From: an uncultured Lachnospiraceae bacterium
GTDB lineage: Bacteria > Bacillota > Clostridia > Lachnospirales > Lachnospiraceae
Assembly: GCA_902777355.1 (NCBI GenBank)
Contig: CACYTU010000007.1
Location: 1 to 58,930, forward strand
Direction of reading: 5' to 3'
DNA length: 58,930 bases
The notes beneath the pieces were generated by a model. The model was not told where the DNA came from and did no database searches. It saw only the letters and a list, made by a program, of their open reading frames with translations. Below are positions 1 through 9,097 of the stretch, one piece after another. Each line of letters opens with the position of its first letter. The stretch's first letter is position 1. The translations under genes were made by a program, and so were the position numbers.

Positions 1-42
1 TTCGTTTTTTGGAAAACATTGGTAAGCACGATTTGTTATCAA

Positions 43-67
43 ACCAGCTTGCAATAGGCAAGTTGGT
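43..67. repeat. Hairpin flanked by direct repeats
   Basis: A 10-bp stem (43-52 with 58-67, one G:T pair) around a 5-nt loop is flanked by the direct repeat GTTATCAAA at 35-43 and 66-74. It may be the 3' end of an upstream transcript or an operator; no T-run follows. Nothing else was recognised in bases 1-215. Confidence 0.35.
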
Positions 68-215
68 TATCAAAAATCATGAACTTCACGGATTCAGGAT
101 CTATTCTATTTTTCTGTTTTGAGCGTTTTTTCACTCTTCCACAGCATGCCGGACCACGGCCATCCCTGAATGGGAGAGAGTCCTGATATTTGAGGTTTAA
201 ATCCGGGAGGAATAT

Positions 216-1112
216 ATGAGCAATTTTGAAAAGAGGTTCGGGAAATATGCCGTCAGCAATCTTTCGCTGAAGCTGGTTGTATTATATATAGTCGGATATG
301 TTCTCTATTTTGTACAGCCTGCGATTTTCTCTCTTCTGACACTGGATGCCTCCGCTATTCTCCACGGCCAGATCTGGCGGCTGGTCTCCTGGCTTCTGGT
401 GCCGCCGGATGCAGGCTCCAATTATTTCTTTGTCGCGATCATGCTGTATTTTTATTACAATATCGGCACGTCGCTCGAGAGAGTCTGGGGAGATTATAAA
501 TATAATGTCTATGTTTTCCTGGGGATAATCCTGACAGTGGCCAGTGCTTTTTTGTGGACCGGTTTTCTCAGGATCTCGGGACTGTCCGGCACGGACCTGG
601 AGTACGTCTGCCGGCTGGGTGCTTCCTATTTCAGCACCTATTACATAAATATGTGCATTTTCCTGGCCTTTGCCCTGACATTTCCCGAGGCGCAGGTATA
701 TTTGTTTTTCATCCTGCCGCTCAAAGTCAAATATCTGGGCTGGATCGATGTGGGCTTCCTTATTCTCAGCATGATTTCCGGGAACAGCGCCGAGCGTTTC
801 GTGATCGCCGCAGCACTGCTGAATGTCGTCCTGCTTTTTATGAGATCCAGAAGCTGGATGAGCTATTCACCCGGGGAGATGATACGGCGCCGTCAATTCC
901 GCAAATCTGTCCAGGAAGGCAGGAAAACCAGTCCTGCGGGCGAACCCGGCGCAATGCACAGATGCGCCATCTGCGGACGCACCGAAAAGGACGGCGATAT
1001 GCTGGAATTCCGCTATTGTACCAAGTGCGAGGGCGGACTCGAGTATTGCCGTGACCATCTGTTTTCACATGTACATGTCAAAAAAGGCGAAAAACCACAT
1101 ATGATACCGTGA
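216..1112 (+). CDS. Rhomboid-fold membrane protein with C-terminal Cys/His cluster
   Basis: The first ~210 residues are a multi-span membrane domain of the rhomboid/Derlin type. The segment WRLVSW near residue 46, followed by a G-x3-LE-x2-WG-x2-KYN motif (residues ~85-100), matches the L1 loop region of rhomboids. A GLSG tetrapeptide occurs near residue 125, but it lies in a loop before the next membrane span, not clearly inside TM4, and no matching late histidine is obvious. Proteolytic activity is therefore doubtful and a pseudoprotease is more likely. The cytosolic tail carries C250, C253, C268, C271, C278, H281, H285 and H287, a pattern that could bind two zinc ions. The start is set by GGGAGG 7 nt upstream. 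The next gene follows after 62 nt and may be co-transcribed. Confidence 0.75.
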   Translation: MSNFEKRFGKYAVSNLSLKLVVLYIVGYVLYFVQPAIFSLLTLDASAILHGQIWRLVSWLLVPPDAGSNYFFVAIMLYFYYNIGTSLERVWGDYKYNVYVFLGIILTVASAFLWTGFLRISGLSGTDLEYVCRLGASYFSTYYINMCIFLAFALTFPEAQVYLFFILPLKVKYLGWIDVGFLILSMISGNSAERFVIAAALLNVVLLFMRSRSWMSYSPGEMIRRRQFRKSVQEGRKTSPAGEPGAMHRCAICGRTEKDGDMLEFRYCTKCEGGLEYCRDHLFSHVHVKKGEKPHMIP

Positions 1113-1174
1113 CCCGGGTCCGGACCGCTGACGAGCGGCGGGCTGTGCGGCCGGAAAATAGAGGATTATTTTAA

Positions 1175-1942
1175 ATGAATGAAAGGGAAGTGGCTAAAGA
1201 GCAGGAGTTTATGAAAACTCTGCAGGAAACCTTGAAACAGGCGCGCAGGAGCGGGGGAGTCATCAGGCGCAGCGAGATCGCGGAGAGATTCGGACCGCTC
1301 GAACTGGAACAGGCGCAGCTGGATCAGGTTGAAGCGTATCTGAAGGCGCATAAGATTACTGTCGGCAGTGACAGCACAGACGGCGCAGATGATGAAGATC
1401 TTCCGGAAGAGGAGAGAGATTTTCTCCAGTCATATAAAGAGATGCTGGAAGAGATACCTGTACTCTCTGATTCTGTACTGGATGCCGTGAAGATTTCAGC
1501 TATGGCGGGCGAAGCTTCCGCCCAGAAAGAACTCACGGAACAGATGCTGGGGAAGGTCGTGGAGATTGCGAGATTGTATGCCGGACAGGGAGTGAGCGCC
1601 GAGGACCTGATTGGGGCCGGAAACGAAGCTCTTGTGACGGGTGTGACACTCCTGGGCCATCTGGAGGGACCTCAGGAGGTAGAGGGCGAACTGGGCAGAC
1701 GCATCATGGACAGTATGGAAGACCTGATCTCGGCGATGCTGGATGAGAAAGCCTTTGACCGGGAACTGGAGGACGAGGTCAACCTGGTTGCAGACAAAGC
1801 CAAAGAACTTGCGGAGATTCTTGGAAGAAAGGTGACGGCCGAAGAACTGGCGCGGGAAGGAGAAGTGACCCTGGAGCAGATCAACAACGCGGTCAGGATG
1901 ACCGGAGGGATGATCGGGGATCTGGAAGAAGCCGGAAAGTAA
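1175..1942 (+). CDS. Sigma-70-like protein lacking regions 2.3-2.4 and 4
   Basis: The 255-residue protein resembles a pared-down sigma factor. Residues ~15-65 look like the region 1.1 fold (xISEIAERF-type helix, Leu-rich helices). An acidic linker follows. Residues 127-152 match sigma regions 2.1/2.2 (IARLYAGQG then DLIGAGNEAL), the part that docks on the RNA polymerase beta-prime clamp. Residues ~208-240 match the start of region 3 (LGRKVTAEELA). The FSTYA..WIR segment that reads and melts the -10 element is replaced by unrelated acidic sequence, and region 4 is absent. It is therefore unlikely to start transcription itself; an RNAP-binding modulator is an inference. GAGG lies upstream of the ATG. 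Confidence 0.7.
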   Translation: MNEREVAKEQEFMKTLQETLKQARRSGGVIRRSEIAERFGPLELEQAQLDQVEAYLKAHKITVGSDSTDGADDEDLPEEERDFLQSYKEMLEEIPVLSDSVLDAVKISAMAGEASAQKELTEQMLGKVVEIARLYAGQGVSAEDLIGAGNEALVTGVTLLGHLEGPQEVEGELGRRIMDSMEDLISAMLDEKAFDRELEDEVNLVADKAKELAEILGRKVTAEELAREGEVTLEQINNAVRMTGGMIGDLEEAGK

Positions 1943-2236
1943 TTCCGGACCCGGCTGCCGGCCCTGGGCGCCGTATGCGCGCCCGCAAGGTTATTTTCTT
2001 CAAATCCGCTGCCGGGCCAGTGCCTGTAAAGGGCAGCGTCTGTGGCATAAACTTTCATTGACCGCACCCTGAGGTGAGGTTATACTGGAAACAGTTTTGA
2101 AGGCAAGTCATCATTGCGAAGAACGAAGAGGAAATACTCCCCGGGGAGCCGGGCTGTCCTGACGCTGTGCCAAAAGCAGGATAGTTCCGGCCGGGAGAGA
2201 TTTCCTTATTTTTTTGTATAAATATCCGGCTTATAT

Positions 2237-2407
2237 ATGATGTCGGGGTCAAAAGGTGGTTAAAGATAATCCGTCTCGTCAATATGCACAAACACCTTGG
2301 ACACGCTTTCGCTCAATCCTCGCTGGCAGCGGTACTAAGGGCGCTAAAAACCAGCGCCCAAGTACCGGCCGCTCGCAATGGTCCTGCGGTTGTATGTGCA
2401 TATTGAC
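2237..2407. repeat. MITE-like dispersed element, copy 1 (right end diverged)
   Basis: The left ~98 bases are nearly identical to the element at 49581, including the terminal ATGATGTCGGGGTCAAAAG. After GGTAC at 2335 the sequence diverges into a hairpin (GGGCGCT/AGCGCCC) and ends with TGTGCATATTGAC, the inverted copy of GTCAATATGCACA near 2278. The standard right terminal repeat is missing, so this copy is truncated or rearranged. Confidence 0.65.
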
Positions 2408-2508
2408 ATAATAAGGGTGTGATTATGTAAATAAGAAGGGCATGATCTATAGGAAAAACAGCTGCCTGAGTTATAAAAAATATCCGACTGAATTTTATGA
2501 AAAATATC

Positions 2509-2537
2509 TTGCGGATGGAGGTGGAGAATGATATACT
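2509..2537 (+). promoter_or_regulatory. recA promoter
   Basis: TTGCGG (2509-2514), a 17-nt spacer and TATACT (2532-2537) form a sigma-A-type promoter. The predicted start site (~2544) falls on the LexA box. The leader to recA would be about 415 nt and includes a dispersed repeat. Confidence 0.65.
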
Positions 2538-2543
2538 GACTTA

Positions 2544-2557
2544 CGAACAGACGTTCA
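2544..2557 (+). promoter_or_regulatory. LexA (SOS) box of recA
   Basis: CGAACAGACGTTCA fits the Gram-positive LexA/DinR operator GAAC-N4-GTTC exactly. It sits 6 nt after the -10 element, where bound LexA would block initiation. SOS control of recA follows from established knowledge of the operator. Confidence 0.8.
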
Positions 2558-2636
2558 CAGAAACGGGTGTTCTGAAAACGAATGTTCTGCTTTTGGCTGA
2601 CGATCCGGCGGGCTGCGCATGGGTGCGCCGGACTTA

Positions 2637-2770
2637 AAAAGATAAGTATGAATAAACAGCGAGCAAGCGGACGCAAAGACGGATATGCTTGCATATCCGG
2701 TCTTGCGGACATTTGCGAGCGCCCACACATGAGTACAGAGCAACGCAAGGCCGCCAAGGCGGCCGAAGCG
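2637..2770 (+). repeat. Dispersed repeat B, copy 1, in recA leader
   Basis: About 134 bases recur in inverted orientation near 47944-48095, with ~17 extra bases in that copy. It holds a palindromic core (CGGATATGC/GCATATCCG) and an apparent short open frame starting MNKQRASGRKDGYA. Both copies can be read as this peptide, but the conservation looks like that of a DNA repeat. It lies between the SOS promoter and recA. Confidence 0.6.
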
Positions 2771-2961
2771 GATTTCCAAACAGGATGTTTGTGCCTGAGG
2801 AACCCTGACATCCCCTGACCGGGGTAAAATATGTTTTTGGCATCAGGAGCCTGTATTGAGGGGCCCGGACGTTCCCTGACAGGAAGGAAGAAATCACCCC
2901 CGCGTGATTCTCCCCGCAGATTTGCGCACAAAGCGCTTTGACATGGAGGTAAAGAGTAAAG

Positions 2962-4020
2962 ATGGCTATTGCGAAAGATGACAGACAGAAGGCGCTGGAC
3001 GCAGCGCTCTCACAGATAGAGAAACAGTTTGGCAAGGGTGCGGTGATGAAACTGGGAGATCCCGCCGCCCAGATGAATGTGGAGACGATTCCCACGGGTT
3101 CCCTGAGTCTGGATATCGCACTCGGACTGGGAGGCATCCCCCGCGGCAGGATTATAGAGATCTACGGACCGGAATCTTCCGGTAAAACCACGGTCACTCT
3201 GCATATGATCGCCGAGGTGCAGAGACGGGGAGGCATTGCCGGTTTTATCGATGCCGAGCACGCGCTGGATCCCGTATACGCCAAGAATATCGGCGTGGAT
3301 ATTGACAACCTCTATATCTCGCAGCCGGACAGCGGCGAACAGGCTCTGGAGATCACAGAGACTATGGTGCGGTCCGGTGCCATAGACATCGTTGTTGTTG
3401 ACTCAGTTGCAGCCCTCGTGCCCAAGGCTGAGATTGACGGTGACATGGGAGACTCCCATGTGGGCCTTCACGCGCGTCTGATGTCACAGGCGCTGCGCAA
3501 ACTCACCGCGGTGATCAGCAAATCCAACTGTTCTGTCGTATTTATCAACCAGCTTCGTGAGAAGGTGGGTATTATGTTCGGAAATCCGGAGGTGACGACC
3601 GGCGGACGTGCGCTTAAGTTCTACTCCTCTGTCAGGATGGACGTGAGAAGGATTGAGACTCTGAAGCAGGCGGGGGAGATAATCGGAAACCGGACCAGGG
3701 TCAAGATCGTGAAGAACAAGATCGCGCCCCCCTTCAAAGAGGCAGAGTTCGATATTATGTTCGGCAAGGGCATTTCCTATGTCGGAGATGTGCTGGATCT
3801 GGCTGCAGCCTGTGACATCGTCAACAAGAGCGGCGCCTGGTATAACTATGAAGGTAACCGCGTGGGACAGGGACGGGAGAACTCCAAGCAGTTTCTGCTG
3901 GATCACCCGGAACTTCTCGCCGAGATTGACCGCAGAGTCCGCGAGCACTATAACCTGGATCCCGACGGGGCAAAGATTCCCGCTCCGGCAGCGGAGGACA
4001 GTGCTGAGGATAAGGAATGA
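2962..4020 (+). CDS. recA: Recombinase RecA
   Basis: RecA forms ATP-dependent filaments on single-stranded DNA, drives strand exchange and stimulates LexA self-cleavage. The 352-residue length is normal. Walker [10 protein letters not shown] is at residues 69-77, the Walker B segment ([10 protein letters not shown]) near 140, and the L2-loop region around [10 protein letters not shown] is intact. The C-terminus is acidic (EDSAEDKE), as in other RecAs. GGAGG lies 12 nt before the ATG, a rather wide spacing. recX follows after 49 nt. The LexA box 400 nt upstream indicates SOS induction. Confidence 0.98.
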   Translation: MAIAKDDRQKALDAALSQIEKQFGKGAVMKLGDPAAQMNVETIPTGSLSLDIALGLGGIPRGRIIEIYGPESSGKTTVTLHMIAEVQRRGGIAGFIDAEHALDPVYAKNIGVDIDNLYISQPDSGEQALEITETMVRSGAIDIVVVDSVAALVPKAEIDGDMGDSHVGLHARLMSQALRKLTAVISKSNCSVVFINQLREKVGIMFGNPEVTTGGRALKFYSSVRMDVRRIETLKQAGEIIGNRTRVKIVKNKIAPPFKEAEFDIMFGKGISYVGDVLDLAAACDIVNKSGAWYNYEGNRVGQGRENSKQFLLDHPELLAEIDRRVREHYNLDPDGAKIPAPAAEDSAEDKE

Positions 4021-4069
4021 CAAAGACCCGGAGCGGAAACAGCCGCAGGGACAGGGCAGGAGACGTTAA

Positions 4070-4762
4070 TTGAACAGAATTCTCTCAATTGAAAAACTGG
4101 ACAGATATGGCAGAGTAACAGCTGAGGAACCTGAGAACACAGAGGATGGCGCTGGCTGCAGGCAGGCGGGACCGCGGAGCAGATCCGTGCGTATGAGGGT
4201 GACACCGGCTGAGGGCGAGCCGTTCACGATTTCCGGGAGAATGGTCTGTCATTTCAGATTAGAACAGGGCTGTGAGCTGACCGATGATGTTTATGAGGAA
4301 ATTTTCCGGGCTCTACGGTCCTCGTGCATGCAGCGCTGCGGCATGCTCCTGGGAAAGAGAGATTATACTCAGAGCCGGCTGCGCACGAAGCTGCAGGAAG
4401 CCGGATACCCGTCTTCGGTCATCGGAGAGTGTATCGAAAAGCTGAGAGAGGCGCATTACCTGGATGACCGGCGCTTCGCGCAGAGTTACGTCCGCAGCCA
4501 CCTGCGGGACCGCAGCCGCCTGCGTATCAGCCATGATCTGAAGGAGCGCGGCATTCCCGAAAATCTTATTGAAGAAGCCTTTGCGGCTGCCGCAGAGGAA
4601 ATGGATCCGGAGCAGGCTCAGATGGATCAGATCCGCCGCTGGCTTCATAAGAGAGGGTATGATCCCGGGACGGCGGACTATGCATTGAAACAGAAGACCA
4701 TGATGTCTCTTCACAGGAAGGGCTTTGAAACGGAACTGATCAGGCGTGCCATGGACGAATGA
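4070..4762 (+). CDS. recX: Regulatory protein RecX
   Basis: RecX binds RecA filaments and limits their growth. The 230-residue protein has an N-terminal part rich in charged residues, then the RecX triple-helical repeats: LGKRDYTQSRLRTKL near residue 100, LDDRRFAQSYVRSHL near 140 and the last repeat ending in MSLHRKGFETELI. The start is TTG, preceded by CAGGAGA. Its place directly after recA, before a strong terminator, points to co-transcription with recA. Confidence 0.93.
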   Translation: MNRILSIEKLDRYGRVTAEEPENTEDGAGCRQAGPRSRSVRMRVTPAEGEPFTISGRMVCHFRLEQGCELTDDVYEEIFRALRSSCMQRCGMLLGKRDYTQSRLRTKLQEAGYPSSVIGECIEKLREAHYLDDRRFAQSYVRSHLRDRSRLRISHDLKERGIPENLIEEAFAAAAEEMDPEQAQMDQIRRWLHKRGYDPGTADYALKQKTMMSLHRKGFETELIRRAMDE

Positions 4763-4790
4763 TCCGCAATACAGATTACAGTGACTACAG

Positions 4791-4829
4791 GCCGGTTTGT
4801 TTTCTTTTGAAGAACAAACCGGCTTTTTT
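4791..4829 (+). terminator. recA-recX terminator
   Basis: An 11-bp stem (GCCGGTTTGTT with AACAAACCGGC) around an 11-nt loop is followed by six T residues. Confidence 0.9.
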
Positions 4830-4872
4830 ATGACACGGCCCGCGTAATGTATTTTCCGCCTTGCGGCTGTCT
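4829..4872. repeat. Post-terminator element, copy 1
   Basis: The sequence TGACACGG..CGCGTAATG..TTTTCCGCCTTGCGG directly follows the recX terminator. Close copies follow the lepA terminator (two) and related ones follow the rny and flippase terminators. Function unknown. Confidence 0.55.
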
Positions 4873-5055
4873 CTACCATATTCTATTGCCGCTGCCGTGT
4901 GATTAATTGATCCGGGTGCTCCTTCCCGAGGCGGATACGCCCCGGCAGGGAGCTGAGGATATCAGGGCGTCTCTGCTTTGATGATGCCAGTTTAAAGAAT
5001 TAACAAAATGTAACAAAATATCACCTGCGCTCATTGTTGTACTCTGAACTAATCC

Positions 5056-5090
5056 TTGACATTGACACACAATAAGATTAAACTTTAAAT
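5056..5090 (+). promoter_or_regulatory. rny promoter (two overlapping options)
   Basis: Two overlapping TTGACA boxes (5056-5061 and 5062-5067) each have a -10-like hexamer 17 nt later (TAAACT at 5079, TTAAAT at 5085). Either or both could drive rny, with a leader of about 110-120 nt. Confidence 0.6.
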
Positions 5091-5203
5091 GTTGTGAGTA
5101 TGTTCTTTCAGGATTTACGGACTTTGCTGTTGTCTGGGAAGCGGAGGTGTACATTCTGAATGATGTGTACATACAGATTAATTGAATAAGGAGGTGCTCC
5201 TGT

Positions 5204-6757
5204 ATGCCGATAGCAGGGATCATTATTGCGGTGATTCTGACTTTGGCTGCAGCAGTTCCCGTCACCTGGTACATCACTTCCGATTACCACAGGAAGCAGG
5301 ATGAGATCAAGGTAGACAGCGCAAATGCAAAGGCGAGGTCAATCATTGACGAAGCCCTTCGCGAAGCCGAATCCAAAAAGCGTGAAGCCATGCTGGAGAT
5401 CCGGGAAGAGACATTCAAATCCAAGAATGAACTTGAAAAGGAAATCCAGAACAGACGCAATGAAGTTCAGAAGAATGAGCGGAGAATTCAGCAGAAGGAA
5501 GAGCAGATCGACAACAAGGTTGAGCAGCTCGAGCGCAGGGAACAGAATTTAGCGGCTAAGGAAGAGGAACTGCAGAAGATTCAGAAAGAAGTTTCTCAGC
5601 TTAATGAGCAGCGCGTACAGGAACTAGAGCGAATTTCAGGCCTTACCTCCGAACAGGCAAAAGAACACCTTTTAAAAATTGTTGAAGATGAAGTGAAACT
5701 GGATTCCGCCAGGATGATCAAGGAGATTGAGGCGGAAGCCAAGGAAGAGGCAGATAAGAAGGCGAAGGAGTATGTGGTCAATGCCATTCAGCGCTGTGCG
5801 GCAGATCACTGTTCCGAGGCTACGATTTCTGTTGTACAGCTGCCCGGAGATGAGATGAAGGGCAGGATCATCGGTCGTGAAGGACGCAATATCCGTACTC
5901 TTGAAACGATGACGGGCGTCGATCTGATCATTGATGATACACCGGAGGCAGTCGTTATTTCTGCCTTCGATCCGATCCGGCGTGAAGTCGCGCGTGTGGC
6001 TCTTGAAAAACTGATCGTCGACGGCAGGATCCATCCTGCCAGAATTGAGGAGATGGTCACAAAGGCACAGCGTGAAGTGGAAGCCAGAATCAAAGAGGAG
6101 GGTGAGGCTGCCACTCTCGAAGTCGGAGTTCATGGTATTCATCCGGAACTTGTGCGTCTGCTGGGTAAGATGCGTTTCCGCACCAGCTATGGCCAGAATG
6201 CTCTGAAGCATTCTATTGAAGTTGCACAGCTGTCCGGACTTCTTGCAAGTGAGCTTGGACTGGATGTTCGTCTTGCCAAACGGGCGGGACTGCTCCATGA
6301 TATCGGAAAAGCTGTGGACCATGAGATGGAAGGATCTCATGTACAGCTCGGTGCTGAGCTTTGCAGAAAATACAAGGAATCACAGACGGTCATCAATTCC
6401 GTGGAAGCGCACCACGGTGATGTTGAGGCGGCCAGTCTGATCGCCTGTATCGTACAGGCAGCAGATACGATTTCCGCTGCGCGCCCCGGCGCCAGAAGAG
6501 AGACTCTCGAAGCTTATACGACGAGACTGAAACAATTAGAAGAAATCACCAACAGTTTTAAAGGGGTTAGTAATTCTTATGCCATTCAGGCAGGCAGAGA
6601 AGTTCGCGTAATGGTAGTTCCTGAGCAGATCAGTGATGCTGATATGGTACTTCTGGCAAGAGAGATTTCCAAGAGGATTGAAGCCGATATGGAATATCCC
6701 GGCCAGATTAAGGTTAATTTGATCCGTGAGTCCAGAGTTACGGATTATGCAAAGTGA
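5204..6757 (+). CDS. rny: Ribonuclease Y
   Basis: RNase Y is the membrane-anchored endoribonuclease that starts bulk mRNA decay in many Firmicutes. The 517-residue protein shows the canonical order: a transmembrane helix (residues ~4-24), a long Lys/Glu-rich coiled coil (~30-185), a KH RNA-binding domain with the [10 protein letters not shown] loop (~220) and an HD phosphohydrolase domain with the catalytic H365-D366 in [15 protein letters not shown] lies upstream of the ATG. It follows recX but has its own promoter and terminator. Confidence 0.97.
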   Translation: MPIAGIIIAVILTLAAAVPVTWYITSDYHRKQDEIKVDSANAKARSIIDEALREAESKKREAMLEIREETFKSKNELEKEIQNRRNEVQKNERRIQQKEEQIDNKVEQLERREQNLAAKEEELQKIQKEVSQLNEQRVQELERISGLTSEQAKEHLLKIVEDEVKLDSARMIKEIEAEAKEEADKKAKEYVVNAIQRCAADHCSEATISVVQLPGDEMKGRIIGREGRNIRTLETMTGVDLIIDDTPEAVVISAFDPIRREVARVALEKLIVDGRIHPARIEEMVTKAQREVEARIKEEGEAATLEVGVHGIHPELVRLLGKMRFRTSYGQNALKHSIEVAQLSGLLASELGLDVRLAKRAGLLHDIGKAVDHEMEGSHVQLGAELCRKYKESQTVINSVEAHHGDVEAASLIACIVQAADTISAARPGARRETLEAYTTRLKQLEEITNSFKGVSNSYAIQAGREVRVMVVPEQISDADMVLLAREISKRIEADMEYPGQIKVNLIRESRVTDYAK

Positions 6758-6777
6758 TTGATATTGGATAATTTCAG

Positions 6778-6803
6778 ATAGCCGGTCCGGATTTTCCGGC
6801 TAT
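6778..6803 (+). terminator. Hairpin after rny
   Basis: An 8-bp stem ATAGCCGG/CCGGCTAT lies 21 nt after the rny stop. There is no T-run, so it may protect the 3' end or act as a weak terminator before the stronger one downstream. Confidence 0.45.
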
Positions 6804-6872
6804 GCGATTGACATAATCTATATGCCGTTTTAATTCGTATGCGGCTGTGATTACACTATGTTGACCACAGAT

Positions 6873-6907
6873 ACTGCGGTTTCCTTTGGGAAACCGCAGT
6901 TTTTTTC
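6873..6907 (+). terminator. rny terminator
   Basis: A 12-bp stem (ACTGCGGTTTCC/GGGAAACCGCAGT) with a short loop is followed by seven T residues. Confidence 0.88.
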
Positions 6908-6910
6908 CTT

Positions 6911-7046
6911 TCTGACACAGCCTTTGCAATGTGGCTTCCCGCTCCTTAGCGGACGTCTGCCTGCAGGGGCAGAGGGAAGCAGAACCGCCTGTGCCCTGTT
7001 CTGACACAGCCTTCGCAATGCGGTTTTCACCTCCTTAGCGGACGTG
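6911..7046. repeat. Post-terminator element, tandem pair
   Basis: Two diverged copies of TGACACAGCCTTYGCAATG with CTCCTTAGCGGACGT (6911-6956 and 7000-7046) follow the rny terminator, separated by 43 bases. They resemble the element after the recX and lepA terminators. Confidence 0.5.
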
Positions 7047-7155
7047 TCCGGCTGGAGGAAGAGAGCAGAGGGGCTGCTTTTGCCTTCTTAAGTATTCTTA
7101 TGGAAAAATCCATCATTTATTATTATTTTTTTGTGCAATTCTCCCATAAATAGGT

Positions 7156-7161
7156 TATAAT
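7156..7161 (+). promoter_or_regulatory. glgA -10 box
   Basis: A perfect TATAAT is preceded by TTGTGC at 7131-7136 with a long 19-nt spacer, so the -35 assignment is weak. The leader to glgA would be about 95 nt. Confidence 0.5.
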
Positions 7162-7261
7162 GAATTGAATCGTTGTTAACTCTATGTGACAAGGCAGGCA
7201 GCAAACCGCAGTCTGCAGTCGTATTAGCGAGATATTATCACAGTATCAGGGGGTTACAAAT

Positions 7262-8710
7262 ATGAAGAAGATACTTTTTGTGGCATCTGAAGGCGTTCCC
7301 TTTATCAAAACCGGCGGTCTTGCGGACGTTGTCGGTTCGCTTCCCAAGGAACTGGACAAAGAATATTATGATGTGAGAGTCATCATGCCCAAGTATTCCT
7401 GCATGAAGCAGGAGATGAAGGATAAGATGGAGTATGTCACTCACTTCTATATGGATTTCCATTGGAAGAGCGAGTATGTCGGCGTTCTCCAGGCCGAAGT
7501 GGAAGGAATCAAATTCTACTTTATCGACAACGAAGGTTTCTTCACAAGTGACAAGCCTTATACAGATGATCCCCTGTTTGAAATCACACGTTTCGCGTTC
7601 TTCTCAAAAGCGGTTCTGTCCGCTCTTCCCGCGATCGATTTCAGACCTGACCTCATCCACTGCCATGACTGGCAGACCGGTCTGGTTCCCGTCTATCTCA
7701 AGGAGAGATTTGCCGGCAGTGAGTTCTTCCAGGGTATCAAGTCTGTCATGACGATCCACAACCTGAAGTTCCAGGGTAAGTGGAATGTCCGCGATGTCGA
7801 GGACGTCACAGGTCTGTCAGGCTACTATTTCACACCTGACAAGCTGGAAGCATACAAAGATGCCAACCTGCTCAAAGGCGGTATCGTTTATGCTGACGCC
7901 ATTACGACAGTTTCCCCGACCTATGCCGAGGAAATCAAGACACAGTTCTATGGTGAGGGTCTCGACGGTCTTCTCAATGCCAGAAGCCATGACCTGCGCG
8001 GTATCATCAACGGTATCGACTATACGGATTTCTCCCCGGATAATGACAAGAAGATCCCTCAGCCTTACACCGTTGAGAACTTCCGCAAGATGAAGGTCAA
8101 AAATAAACTGGCTCTGCAGAAAGAGCTTGGCCTGAAGGTAGATGAGAAGTGCTTCATGATCGGTATTGTCTCCAGACTGACTGACCAGAAGGGCTTCGAC
8201 CTGATCGCTTATGTCCTCGAGGAGATCCTTTCCCTCGACGCGATCCAGATGGTCGTTCTGGGAACCGGCGAAGAGCGCTACGAGAATATGTTCCGCTACT
8301 TCGACTGGAAGTACAACGACAAGATTTCCGCCAACATCTACTATTCGGATGAGCTGTCTCACAAGATCTATGCTTCCTCCGATGCCTTCCTGATGCCTTC
8401 CCTGTTTGAGCCCTGCGGACTTTCCCAGCTCATGTCCCTGCGCTACGGCACGCTTCCCATCGTCCGTGAGACAGGCGGCCTGAAGGATACGGTCGAGCCT
8501 TACAATGAGTACGAGGGCACCGGCACCGGATTTACCTTTGCCAACTACAATGCCCACGAGATGATGCATTCGATACGCTATGCGGAGCAGGTCTATTATG
8601 ACAAGCGCCTTGAGTGGAACAAGATGGTCGAGCGCGCCATGAACGCAGACTTCTCCTGGAAACAGTCCGCTGCCAAGTATCAGGAGATGTATGATTGGCT
8701 GATCGGATGA
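7262..8710 (+). CDS. glgA: Glycogen synthase (ADP-glucose), GT5 family
   Basis: GlgA transfers glucose from ADP-glucose to the growing alpha-1,4-glucan. The 482-residue length is typical. The ADP-glucose-binding KTGGLADV motif is at residues 16-23. The GT-B C-terminal domain carries the E-x7-E segment (LFEPCGLSQ) and the ETGGLKDT loop. GGGGG lies 9 nt before the ATG. No other glycogen genes (glgB, glgC, glgP) are in the window, so it is a single-gene unit between its own promoter and terminator. Codon use is strongly C-ending, as in gpmI, suggesting high expression. Confidence 0.96.
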   Translation: MKKILFVASEGVPFIKTGGLADVVGSLPKELDKEYYDVRVIMPKYSCMKQEMKDKMEYVTHFYMDFHWKSEYVGVLQAEVEGIKFYFIDNEGFFTSDKPYTDDPLFEITRFAFFSKAVLSALPAIDFRPDLIHCHDWQTGLVPVYLKERFAGSEFFQGIKSVMTIHNLKFQGKWNVRDVEDVTGLSGYYFTPDKLEAYKDANLLKGGIVYADAITTVSPTYAEEIKTQFYGEGLDGLLNARSHDLRGIINGIDYTDFSPDNDKKIPQPYTVENFRKMKVKNKLALQKELGLKVDEKCFMIGIVSRLTDQKGFDLIAYVLEEILSLDAIQMVVLGTGEERYENMFRYFDWKYNDKISANIYYSDELSHKIYASSDAFLMPSLFEPCGLSQLMSLRYGTLPIVRETGGLKDTVEPYNEYEGTGTGFTFANYNAHEMMHSIRYAEQVYYDKRLEWNKMVERAMNADFSWKQSAAKYQEMYDWLIG

Positions 8711-8915
8711 TTGGCTGATTGACTGATGTCCGGGTCCTGGACCCTGGATCGTCTCTGATACTGTTTCCGCGATGCCTGGAATTATTATTCTCCATCGCAA
8801 CGCGTGCATGACGCCATGCTTCGCATTTTCGTACGGGTTCCGGTCCGTGTGAGGACCTTGAATGATCCGGTACAGCGGAGACGGATTCGCACATAGCACA
8901 ATTAAATCAAAACCG

Positions 8916-8941
8916 GCGGGGCAGAGATGCCCCGCTTTTTT
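8916..8941 (+). terminator. glgA terminator
   Basis: The stem GCGGGGCA/TGCCCCGC with a GAGA loop is followed by six T residues. The stretch 8711-8915 before it holds only short duplicated fragments of the glgA 3' end. Confidence 0.88.
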
Positions 8942-8984
8942 ATGACACAGGCTGTATCTTTCCTATTGGATTTTTATCCGGTAA

Positions 8985-9013
8985 TTGTTATAGTTGTATT
9001 TATTCTTTACTAT
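8985..9013 (+). promoter_or_regulatory. Promoter of the MurJ/SpoVB-type gene
   Basis: TTGTTA (8985-8990), a 17-nt spacer and TACTAT (9008-9013) fit sigma-A. This places transcription start near 9020 and argues against the earlier in-frame ATGs at 8927 and 8942, the first of which lies inside the glgA terminator stem. Confidence 0.6.
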
Positions 9014-9097
9014 GCAGTCCCCTGTGACTTTGGGAAAAGAGAAAAAGAAACTGATTCAGCCGGCTGTGCCGTTCTGAAAATGACAGAAAAGGAAAAC

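Noticed and set aside
584-600. GLSG as the rhomboid catalytic motif
   Set aside because: It appears to lie in a loop ahead of the next membrane helix and no partner histidine is evident; left as uncertain, not called a protease.
7817-8899. A 360-codon minus-strand frame over glgA
   Set aside because: Same reason: antisense of a gene with strong C-ending codon bias.
8927-9097. Longer N-terminus for the flippase, starting at 8927 or 8942 with a membrane helix
   Set aside because: These starts lie in the glgA terminator or upstream of the predicted transcription start and lack ribosome sites.
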